64,000 nucleotides of DNA from Conus ventricosus (taxonomy: Eukaryota > Mollusca > Gastropoda > Neogastropoda > Conidae): assembly GCA_018398815.1 (NCBI GenBank), contig CM031622.1:25078328-25142327 (forward strand). The letters run 5' to 3'. Made by a program: the position numbers and the translations under genes. The notes below the pieces were generated by a model, which was not told the origin of the DNA, did not search any database, and worked only from the letters and a program-made list of their open reading frames with translations. Of this stretch, positions 33,221 through 43,855 are shown one piece after another; position 1 is the first letter of the stretch; each line of letters begins with the position of its first letter.

Positions 33221-33539
33221 TGGAATAATATTTTAAGACTTAATTTTAATTTTTTTATAAAATAGTTCATGGCGTATTATAAAATGATGAAGTCAATAAT
33301 AAAGACATGGAGTCTATAAAAGACATTTCCCTTTGACCCAAATTGTAATCAATGCGGTTGTTCGGATGTAAACCTTCCCTTAAAATCTATGCTAAAAACG
33401 CTGGCAAGACATCCTCAACGATGACGCGTTTTTTGAGGCGTGGGGTGTACTATCTTAGACATTTACTATTTAAGATAAAAATAGATTGTATTTTTTTGAT
33501 AATTATAAGATACTTAAATAAAGAACTTGGTTGTATTAG

Positions 33540-33715
33540 AGGATGGGCTTAATCAAGAACTTATTAAGAACTTGATCAAGAAATTAATTAAAAAATTAAT
33601 CAAGAACTTATTAAGAACTTGAAGTATTAATTAAAAAATTTTAAATTTAAAAACTTGGGGTAACTTAATTAAAAAACTTTAATTTTAAAGGGCTTGGGGT
33701 GACTTGGGGGTGGGA
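33540..33715. repeat. AT-rich short-period repeats with dyads
   Basis: AACTTATTAAGAACTTGATC-type segments, TTAATTAAAAAATTAA and CTTGGGGTGACTTGGGG recur over about 170 bp. Non-coding. Confidence 0.6.
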
Positions 33716-33914
33716 GTGTGTGTGGTGTACACAGGCTTTATTATTTGTCATGTGAAACCACTTGGTGCAAGACAGTGCTTGCGTTTTTGTAATGCATTGG
33801 CTCTTTTGTTGCAAGTTCAAGCAGCCGCCAAGTGCATTTAACAAAAGCCTGATTTAAAAAAAACAAGACAATTGTATAAAGTACACCGCCTAAAAGGCAA
33901 ACCTAAGCACGGGC

Positions 33915-34195
33915 AGGAGTCCAGCAAGTAGGCCCCGTTCACGCGCGTGAACGGCAAAGCTTTACGTCAAAGCAGGTGAGGTAAGAAAATATTTTTAGAA
34001 AAAATGTCTGGGCTTTGTGGGGAGGGTCCAGCAAGTAGGCCACCGTTCACGCGCGTGAACGACGAAGCATGACGTAAAGCAAAGGGGAGGTAAGAACTAT
34101 TTTTTGAAAACTGTCCGGGCTTTTTTGGGGCAGGAGTCCAAACAAGTAGGCCACCGTTCACGCGCTGTGAAAGACGAAGCATGACGCCCAAAACC
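33915..34195. repeat. 108-111-bp tandem iteron with an 18-bp palindrome (2.6 copies)
   Basis: Each unit contains GTCCAGCAAGTAGGCC, the palindrome CGTTCACGCGCGTGAACG (33936-33953 and 34044-34061; a decayed third copy at 34155-34172), then GACGAAGCATGACG and AGGTAAGAA. The palindrome is perfect in copies 1 and 2. Confidence 0.88.
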
Positions 34196-34318
34196 CCAAT
34201 GATCACTTAGCCTAGTTTGCTTTTGCTCCTCTTTTTTCAACCGGCTTGCAACTGGGGGTTGGCAGAGTTAAGGCAATTACCTGCTGTGGCCAAGCTTTTA
34301 TGGCAGCTTAATCGCCAG

Positions 34319-34425
34319 TGTAGTACATCCGTCATTGTATATTTGGAGCATTTATATGAAGATAGTGCCGGCCACACATACTCCTCTCTCATATGGTGTT
34401 TTACTAAGGTTTGGGCCTTCCCCCG
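34319..34425. repeat. Direct repeat, copy 1
   Basis: TAGTACATCCGTCATTGTAT, then GCATTTATATGAAGATAGTG and ACACATACTCCTCT recur at 34843-34950, 524 bp downstream, in the same orientation. Confidence 0.85.
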
Positions 34426-34842
34426 TTAACGATTACGGGGGATTGCTGGAGCTCGCTTGTCATTTCTATGTGCAGATCTTGTTTCCAGTACTGTGCATGG
34501 TACTCAACATGCTGTCAAGTATTGTCAGCTTAGAAATCTCCACTGTCTTTGTTCTGCCATGATTAAAATATTTATAAAAAAACCAACTGCACAAAACCCA
34601 GTAAATATCTTCTCACTACACCCCACACCTTCAATGACAATACAACCCGCGCTAACGACACCTGGCGCGCTGTCAACCTGAAATGAATACACCCCCACCC
34701 CACCTACCTGGCAAGCCCAGTTTTCTCGCTTTATTGATTTTTTTGGTCGCTTGCCGTTTCGCTGTGTGAACAAGGTCGCGCGTCTCGCTAGCGATTAAGT
34801 TTCGGCCCCGTGCCAGCCTATCGTTAACATAGTTTTGTAGGT

Positions 34843-34950
34843 TGTAGTACATCCGTCATTGTATATTTGAAGCATTTATATGAAGATAGTGCTAGCCCAC
34901 ACATACTCCTCTCCATACTGGTAGATGTACTAAGGTCTGCCTAACCCCAT
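34843..34950. repeat. Direct repeat, copy 2
   Basis: Second copy of the roughly 105-bp sequence at 34319. The 34426-34842 interval between them has no recognised gene. Confidence 0.85.
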
Positions 34951-35370
34951 CTAGTTTGTTTGCCAGAAAATTTTGAAATCGCATTCAGTTGCATAAGAGC
35001 ACACTTGAAGGTAGATGAACTGGTTAGAATTAAAAAAATAGAAAAGTATACACATCTTAATACCAGATCAGCTTGCCACATGAACACTGAATCTATAGTT
35101 AACAATCAATCAAGTCTAATACAAACTGAGAACATTTTTTACTTGGGAGGAACAGCAAAATGTTTCAAATACGAATCAGTCGTGTTTACCTCCCCCTTCA
35201 ACTACCAGTTAAGCGCAATGAAGAACAGAGAAGAGGCGGCTCTCGCTGTTATCGAGGAACGTGTTAAAAACGCCCGCTGTGCGGGCAAAACATGTGAAAA
35301 AGTTGGCTTGCCCTTTATGACTGACTCAACTAATTCTTTCAACAAATACTCTAACATGCAGTTAAAATAA
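34945..35370 (+). CDS. Unrecognised open frame (about 136 codons)
   Basis: Open from 34945 to TAA 35368-35370 with no ATG near its start; the first ATG codons lie about 120 bp in. An acceptor-like TTTGTTTGCCAG precedes it, so it might be an exon. The C-terminal half is charged with paired cysteines (NARCAGKTCEKVG). No family recognised. It lies inside the inverted-repeat-bounded interval, but its base composition is less AT-rich than the polymerase-integrase part. Confidence 0.3.
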   Translation, partial: PHLVCLPENFEIAFSCIRAHLKVDELVRIKKIEKYTHLNTRSACHMNTESIVNNQSSLIQTENIFYLGGTAKCFKYESVVFTSPFNYQLSAMKNREEAALAVIEERVKNARCAGKTCEKVGLPFMTDSTNSFNKYSNMQLK

Positions 35371-35834
35371 AACTTATGGCCTCGAATAACAAACCTGTTC
35401 TTCAGTAAGTTTTAGCCATTTAAAATAACACAATTAAAACACAGTGGTCACAACGAGCGCGTGAAAAACACAGCCTTCCCGTTCAAAAAGCTCCAACACA
35501 ATGACAGCCCGGTCGTGCCGTCAACAGCCTCGTTTTAATGCGACAACGTGGCAATCTAGACTTTTCCAAATGTGGTGCAACCCAACTGGTGTGTTTCGTT
35601 TAAAACACAGGCTAGGTGCAAACTGCCGCGGCGTAAATTAAGTGATCAGGTTTCAGCCCGTGTCTGCTGTCTATGTACAAAGTTTGTAGTTGGAAATTAG
35701 TCAGAAGAGTGTGCGGATTTTATAACATTTAATTGAGAGAGAGAAAGAGAAAGAGTGTGTGTGTGTGTGTGTGTTAGTGTGTCTGTGTGTGTGTGTGTGT
35801 GTGTGGGTGCATTTTGTGTGTTTGTGATGTGTGT
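35371..35834. other. Unassigned; (TG)n at its end
   Basis: No gene seen. A GA/TG microsatellite lies at about 35733-35805. Confidence 0.5.
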
Positions 35835-35946
35835 GTAGTTTGAAGTCTTACTTGTCAGAGAACAGGGAAAGGGGCATTCTGGGTTACTTTCGCCCGAACT
35901 GAGTGAGGGCGGAAGTGGCCAGAATGCCCCTTTCCCTGTTTCTTAC
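35835..35946 (-). repeat. Right copy of the foldback inverted repeat
   Basis: Hairpin arms AACAGGGAAAGGGGCATTCT and AGAATGCCCCTTTCCCTGTT around an asymmetric loop (TGAGTGAGGGCGGAAGTGG). The inner flank GTAGTTTGAAGTCTTACTT is the reverse complement of the left copy's inner flank at 21600-21620. Confidence 0.85.
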
Positions 35947-38899
35947 TGGGCATTTCAATAACTTTTTGGTAGTATGTCAGCTTTGGGTATTTAAAATTGA
36001 AGAATATACTGAATGGATAAATTTTCACCCCAAATGCAGATTACATGCTTTGAATGTTTAGTTTTCCATCCATCATGTCTTGTTCTGTGTCATGTCTTGT
36101 TCTGTGTAAGAAACATGCAGAATGTCTTGGATCAGGCTTTTGTTGATTTTTTAAAGCTTAATATACTTTTCTTTCGAGTTCACAACATTTTTCGTTGGAT
36201 GACAAAGATAATGATAACACTACTGAAAGACCAGAGTTACTGATACCAGAACTGAACTATGTCTTGACAAAAAAAAGAAAAAAAAGAAGAAGAAACAAAA
36301 AATCTTGATTTATGATGTAGAATTATTGCCAGATCTTCCATAATTTGTAACATTCAAGTCTGTCCAGGTCAAGTGTTTAGTGGATTTTTTTTCCTACCAT
36401 TTCTCAGGTTCTCTTTTTCTCCAGAGTTCACGTGGCTGGGGGATATTTCAGTTTTTCATTCATTATCTCGGGGACGGTGAAGACAAGGGAGATAATAATG
36501 TGAGACTGGCCTGGCCTAGTTCTATGCAAGGAAGAGTCAGTTCAAGATGAAATATATTGGTGTTAACTTTCTTCCCTTGTGCCCAGCCAACACGGCATCT
36601 GTTCTTGTCAGGCATGCTGGCATATGGACCTGGCAATCTAAAAAACAAAACAAAAAAAAAAACAACAAGATTCCTCCATGTTACCATCTTTCATTTAATG
36701 GATGCTGTCATGTTTGATACTTAGTCTTAGGTAGTTAATGGGGGGGGGGGGGGGGGGGGGGGGGGCTGTTTTTTGTTTGTTTTTTTTAAATTTCAGGTGG
36801 TATTTTTCATGCAAAAGGATTAGAATGGAAAGGTGTTTTTTTCTGCAAACGTTACAACACTGTTTTGACAGTAGGTAAAAGGAGTTTGATAGCATATGTA
36901 GTAAAAATAAAAAACAAAGTTCATAGTTTACCCCTTCTGTCAGATTAATGATAGGGTATTATATTTGTATTAAAGAGATGTGATTTAAACACACACACAA
37001 AATCATATTCAAGAAAGAAGAGAATTAGTTATATAGCATCCATTGGGAAAGAATTGATGTCCATGTTGTTGATACAATCAGTTTCCCACAACTGGAAACC
37101 TCGATCGCAGCCAGGCATTTTTGGAACTTGCTTAGCCCCCCTCCCCCCAGATTCTGCTAACGCCGTCCCGTTTCATAACCTATACTGTCACAGGTAACTA
37201 ATATGCCCTTCTGCAGGATCTAATACAGAATGCTCTCTAGCAGTCAGCTCCATCTGAGAGAGTTGGCTGCCAGTTCAACTAAAGGACTCCAAAGAATGAA
37301 AAAGAGGACGGTGGGTTTTGAACTGTAAAATGGAAGTGCTGATCACATAAAATATTGCAGTGTGTCATTTGCTATTGCCTTCTGTTTGCATATAGACCTT
37401 CAGCTGTCACAGTGGGACATTTTTTGCTTTGAATGTAGCTTAGATTAATGAAAGAGGGACAATTCTGACAAGTTTGAATTACGAAATTTTCCTTCACTGT
37501 TCACAAAATGGCAAATGTGCTTCCATGTATGTAAGTGCAATCATTATGTGAGTGATTGCAAGACAACTTACGCAGAGCTTTTATGTTTATGTGCTTATCA
37601 GCTTAGTAATTAAAAAAAGTTTGATTAGTATGTATGGGTTTAGATGGTAAGGACAGGAATGTATGCATGAAAATCAGTTTTGGGATTGTGATGATAATAA
37701 TGATGGTGATCATAGATAGTATTATCTTGTGACTGGGAATGTATTTAAAATCACAGATTCAGAGTTCATAGTGTCACTGTTCAGAGAGGCATTTACATTC
37801 ATTTCAGGTATCACTGATGCAATATGTAGCAAATATTAATCAAATATACATTTGCGCAGCGTTCGACTTCCTTCTTTACGCAGCTATGGATATAAGTGCA
37901 TGATTAACATTCTGTGCATCTGCTGAGATCACAAAACGTTTTGTTGTACATTTGGAAAATAAACGTGCTTTACACAGACGGATTTCAAAGCTGTTTGTTT
38001 CTGTCTATCCAATGGTCACATGAAATGCGACTTTACACCCAACATGACTCGCTCCTCAGTTTTGTTTGCCTCTAGCAGCCAGAACAGGATGTAGAGGTGT
38101 CATGGGTCTGTGGATTCAAACTGATAGCGTGACCCTTTCTCCGCAAGGTATTGTGTGTAAATTCTTTGTACATTACTTCTTTCCTTTTTATAATAATAAA
38201 AGTATATAAATAAAAAAAAAAGAGAGAGACTGCAGATCTCAACAGATTTTGATTGTGTATTTTATTTTTTTTTCAAAATAGACTTTCAGAGGCATATCAT
38301 CATCCGGAGCCCATATCTTTGAGTATAATACCCCGCTTTGGGATGCCACAGGCTTTTTCAGTAAAAACTATGTCCACGCTTGGTGAACATTCTTTCTAGA
38401 CCTCTCACTCTCTCTTTTACACACACACATACACACACCTGCACGCACACACACACACACACACACATCTGCACGCACACACACAGAATTATAGAAGTTT
38501 CCATTTAATCAATTGAAATTCTCATTACAAAAATAATTCAATAACAAGGAATGAATCGAAACAAAACATCTATCAGGAATGCACAGTGCACAGTATGTAA
38601 CGCATGCTCATCAATCAGATTTCTCTCACGCAACCTCATGAAAAATGTGTTTATAAAGTAAGCAAGAAGCAGCAATTTTTTTTAAAAACTATATACAACA
38701 TGCACAGGAAACATAAAGATGGTTCAAGTGATCACTACAGTTGTTTTCCTTGCACTCATGTTAAAAAGAAATCTGAGAAACTATCAGAGATGTGAAAGTT
38801 TATCCATGAAAATGGGATTTAGTTTCAAAGACACTGTCAAAACTGACATCAACCTAAGCTTACTCACTTCCAGTATATTGATCAAATCTCATTAAACCT
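35947..38899. other. Non-coding DNA; poly(G) tract and poly(A) signals only
   Basis: No gene seen. It holds a run of 26 G at 36740-36765, AATAAA signals on the plus strand at about 37958, 38195 and 38209, a minus-strand signal at 38266-38261, and a CA tract at about 38420-38485. Confidence 0.5.
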
Positions 38900-39230
38900 G
38901 TGGGTGCTTGTGGTCAAATGGTTACAGCATTTGCCTGTGGAACCGACGGTCGTGGATTCAAACCCTTCATCAGATCAAATTTCTTTGGCTTGAAAACTCT
39001 CTCTGTCCACCCAGCAGTAAAAGGGTACCTGAATCAGTGCAGGTTAAGTTAATAGCAGCTGAAGGAGAGGGATGGGATCTGCCTTTCATCATGCCATGCC
39101 TACATAATTATGGTGAAACTGACGGTTCCCCACTCCTGTGCCCAATAGACTATGGGAACTTTTCTTTAAACCTAGGAGCAGATATTAGATCTTGTGAGGC
39201 ACATGCATGCTGATACCAAATCAGTGAAAG
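38900..39230 (+). mobile_element. tRNA-derived SINE (tentative)
   Basis: GTGGTCAAATGGTTACAGCA (A-box region) and GTGGATTCAAACCC (B-box region) are about 35 bp apart, as in a tRNA head, followed by about 250 bp of body. Confidence 0.5.
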
Positions 39231-42200
39231 TCTAAATATACAACTTTCCAACAATGAAGAGGTTGAATCTCTAGTGGCACATTGAGAAAAGAATCTGGAA
39301 ATTCTTTTACATAGAACCAGAGAATACCTCAGTTGTTTTTTTTACAGAATTACAACAACAGGGAGTCTCTATAAACCAACTCTAAAAATTTCGTGAACAT
39401 TTTCTTGAGTTCATCAAGAAATCCCCTGTACTGACCAAAATCCCTTGTATAACCGAAATATGAAACGTCTCCTCACGAAAATTTCATACCTCTTTCATTG
39501 TTAACAATTCCGAGTCAACACTAGAGAATTATTCTCCACCAGTTACCCTTCTTCTTGATCAACGTCTCCACACAATGCCCCAAACATCAGAGCTGGTATT
39601 TTCACTAAAATGTGAGCACACACAGAAAAAAAGAAACATGTCTGAAATAATGCTATAATTAACACAATGACAGCACCAGGGGCAGGTCAGTTCGGGGGAA
39701 GTAGCAGCTGGTCAATGCAATAACAGTAAAGGTGAGAGCGGCCAGAAACCTTACCCTCTGCTTTTGCATCCACAGATAGCACAGTCTTTTTTTTTTTTTT
39801 GATATTCCATGAGCCTTGCTCGCTAAGCCTTGTGGGCATCAGATTGTTTCTCTATCAGTCAGTGTAACTGTAACCAATCCCTGTCACAGAGAGATGAAGT
39901 GAACGAGCTTTGATCATGAAAATACATTCTTCATCCTTTCACCTTGTAAAGGAGAAAAAAAAACCCAAAAACACTACCCTCCCTCGACAAACCAGAGAGG
40001 AAAACAGACGGTAACTTCAATTCTGTTTTGGGAGATGTTCAGATCAGACATGGAATAAAATGATCTTGAAACCAAAATTATCTGTGGTTTGTAAAATATA
40101 TCCCTAATGGATACAGAGTAGAACTCTTCACCATACAGGGTTCACACTTGAAAGAAAAAAAAGAAAAAACAAAAAATCAATTGGCAAAAAAAATCATAAA
40201 CTTTATTAAAGACCCAAGAGGACTACATTTCTACACTCAATATACCAAAGATTTCCAATAAGTCACATGTAAAACAAACACTCACATATAACCTTATCTC
40301 TATTTCAGAGTCATGGCTGTACACAAAATGGCAGAATTCACCAATTTTGATGCTGCTATTCTGAAATCTCTCCAAATAACTAAAACATTCCAGTGTTTAG
40401 TCATTCAGTCCTTGCTGGAAGCTGGATTTCACTTGCAATGACCACATCTTTTCTTCAAATTTTTTTTTGCAAAGGCCAGAATATCAAATTCACAGACCTT
40501 TCAAATCTAAGTCAGTTTGTACAGACTTTCAAGACCTTATCTAACAAACGAAAAAAGGACCATTCAAACCCAGCCAGATAGATGAAATAAAAACTAGATA
40601 ATTCATTTCACCAGGCAAGGTTGATCCTAGCCAATGTTTGTAAATGAATGGACCGTAAGTTTTCTGATCCATACAAGTAAAACAAAATGGTCATATCAAT
40701 TGGTTCGTTTCATCAAACTTATAAATGTGCCCTTGGATTTTTTGCTTTCTCCTCTTTTCTTACCTTGAAATTTTCAGTTACATTACAAAGTAATAATATA
40801 CATGGAATGATGGAAGCTTTTATGATAATCTGTCATGGTGAATACTATGAGGTTTATGGATGAGATTATTTGCTTCTGAAAATCAACTAGTCCAAGTCAA
40901 CATGTTTTCTGTCTTCTCTGGACATGTCCTCTTTTCTAACATGCACAGAGAGTGCAACTAATCAAAGAAAACATTTGTTTCCAGTTTTCTCCCTCAAAAA
41001 AAGAACGCCTCAAATAAATCAACATTACTGTATCTTAAAGAAATGATACTGCTTTTCAAAGAGCTTCGTTTCAAGTCAAAACTAGAGTCCATAATGGTTA
41101 TTATAAGATTTGATTATAAATGCTTCAGTATGTACGGTGATCACATCCATTCTCTTTTGCATGCGCACACTGCCTCCAGAATATACAAAATATAAGCGTA
41201 ATGAATTTGCAAAGAATGTACATATTTACACAAACAACTGTTATTTATACTATCACTAGGAATCTTCTCCTTTTAAGATATATAATTAGAAATCATTAAA
41301 AACTGTATAGTTCTAGTTTTCTTACAAAGGCACTTACAGAAAGAAAAAGAATAACCTCCCATCCCCCCAACACAAATGCCCCCCCTCCCACCCCTCCACC
41401 CTGCCCCCAGTGATATAAATACACTTACATACGGGAGAAACAAAGCCAGTACGAACACAAAATAGTTCCACTATGACTGCCAACCAATAGGGACATATTA
41501 CTATAATTTTTCTCAGACAAAACATGGATCAAGAATACTATTCTAATATTACATTGTTATAAAAAGCCCGTGTTCCTACTGATATCTCATACATGGAGGA
41601 AGTGGAAGAAAACTGTAAGTTGCATAAAATGTTTCTCTGCCTGTACATTATACCTGTGAAAACAAACAACGATTAGGTCATCAAGTCAAGTTGTAATCAT
41701 TACAGCCCACCTGACTGTCTTCACAGAGTCTTTCAGGGCTGACGCACTCACACAGGGAAAAACGTCACACCACGAAACAAGTCAGATCATCGGGGAAAAA
41801 ATCTGTGAAAAAAAAGAAAGAAAAAAAAGTGGCAATGACATGGTTGTCGAACGATAGATGTCTTCTGGCATATACATGAAACTACGCCTTGCCAAGAGCT
41901 CTACATTCCCCTTTTTTCATCACTCCCAGAATTACAGAATTTGTTTTTTCCCCATTTCAATCAAGTCGATGTCAAAATAACCGTTATCTTTAACAAAACC
42001 TTTTTGCCTTTATTCATCTAGACATCATCTTTATTTTAACAACACATTTTGTCTTTAGTCATCTATGTTAAAACTGACTCCACAATGTATGAGCAACACC
42101 TAAGCATCCACACACACACACACACACACAAAATGTGACAAACATGTAAAGGCATACAGATAAACACACACAACCATGCACTTCTGTTTTTTCAGTCAAC

Positions 42201-42991
42201 AAGTTTTTAATTTCATGATCAATGGACAGTAAACTAAACAGTCATTAACTAAGGTTTAGCTTCTCCTGTCAGTTTACTGGTTACAAGTCATGAATATGTG
42301 TGTGTACATGGACAGCAGTCGTGTGTAAGAGCACACAGCATTTATAAACATGTCTGTTTGTGTGCACACATGTGACTACATACAATCGAGACACTCGGAA
42401 TTCGACAGTCATTCATTCACTGCAGTGTAATCCCATGTCATACATTTTATTAAATATTCCAAATGCAGACAGCAGGACGCATTCAAACCGATTCAGTGGC
42501 ACATCCTCATCCGTTTATTGCGTGCAAAATAGGGCACCTTTGACAGAGATTTGTGACAAAAACTGAAAAGCGTAGATTTGTTTTTCCAATAATGCTAAAC
42601 CTAGGGTACGAACGCAAACGTTAATCTCCTCACGCCTGGTAACAATTTGCAATAACGAAGACATCCTGATTTTAATGAATCTAGTAACAGCTGCTCATCA
42701 ATCTTCTCAAACAAAAACGAGCAACAATCAAACCCTCAAGCAACAATCAAACCCTCACTGTACAGAGACCACACTCTCATCAGTCTCGTTGACGAGTCGG
42801 TATTCAACATCTGTTTAAACTTAGTTGTTTTTTTTCTGTAATAACAAAAAGAGAGCAATGCATACAGCCAAAAGGTAATACGAAAAAGCTTTTTAAAAAA
42901 GAAATAGCAATTAACAGTAACTAATGGTGTTCCAACCTTTTTGTTTCTCCACAGATATGTTACGATGAAGGTCATGGAATAATACCTCAAA
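39231..42991. other. Non-coding DNA downstream of gene B
   Basis: About 3.8 kb of ordinary AT-rich sequence without a conserved frame. It may include distal 3' UTR of gene B on the minus strand, but nothing in the sequence proves this. Small CA tracts only (for example 42112-42130). Confidence 0.45.
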
Positions 42992-43064
42992 AATCAATCA
43001 CAAGATAAGATAAGATAATGTTGCCGACCGCAAAGGGCCACATCAGGGCTGTAATCAATCACAA
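42992..43064 (-). mobile_element. 49-bp 5'-truncated retroposon with (TTATC)n tail and 12-bp target duplication
   Basis: AATCAATCACAA occurs at 42992-43003 and again at 43053-43064. The 49 bp between them read, on the minus strand, as a fragment ending in repeated TTATC, which is the pattern of a severely truncated LINE or SINE insertion. Confidence 0.7.
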
Positions 43065-43085
43065 AAACAATAACCAATAAAGTCA

Positions 43086-43091
43086 TTTATT
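43086..43091 (-). promoter_or_regulatory. Probable poly(A) signal of gene B
   Basis: TTTATT on the plus strand is AATAAA on the minus strand, about 210 bp past the gene B stop codon. Confidence 0.55.
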
Positions 43092-43301
43092 TTACTGACT
43101 GTCAACTGTGTACACATGTTCCTTTTAGTGTTGATATGTTATTTCACAACAAAACCACTTCTCAAAACAAACGACCATCTCATCCTTACATTTAATTACT
43201 AATGTACAAATGAACTACAGTAAATGATATGCATCAGTGTGGTACACGTTCCACCAGCTCCATTCACTCGGCGACGATCTGTACACCAGTCAGCAGTTCT
43301 C

Positions 43302-43540
43302 TCAGTATCTAGGGTTGGGTTTGACAGAGTAAGCTGGTTGTCTCTCCTCTCGTTTGGCCTCTTCACCGATGCGGAGGAAATCGGCCAGTAAGCACATGCC
43401 AGCGAAGATGCAGAAAAAGCCGGAGAGAATGCAAAAGCCGAAAGACCAAGACATGAAGTTGGAGTCGGGGTTGGGCAGCCACTGTCGATCGACGTCCGCC
43501 TCGTAGCCGAATATGCACACCGATATTGTGATGAACAAGG
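43302..43540 (-). CDS. Gene B exon 3 (TM3, TM4, tail)
   Basis: Acceptor TTTTTTTCAG precedes 43540; stop TGA at 43304-43302. It matches gene A exon 3 through [20 protein letters not shown]. Confidence 0.9.
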
Positions 43541-43763
43541 CTGAAAAAAAAAAAGAAAGATTGTTGTGCGTCAGAGAGCGTTCTACAAACAGTCTGCCGA
43601 GTTCAATATCAGTTTAAAAATTAAAAAAAAAATCCACTGATTATTCACTGTGACTGGGCTGAAAACAAATAATGGATCATGACTCGTCGCACCAGTACAC
43701 CAGGCTTTCTCGCAGCTTCTATGGCATGATAAGAAAAGTATACAAATAAGACATCCACACTTG

Positions 43764-43855
<92 letters not shown>

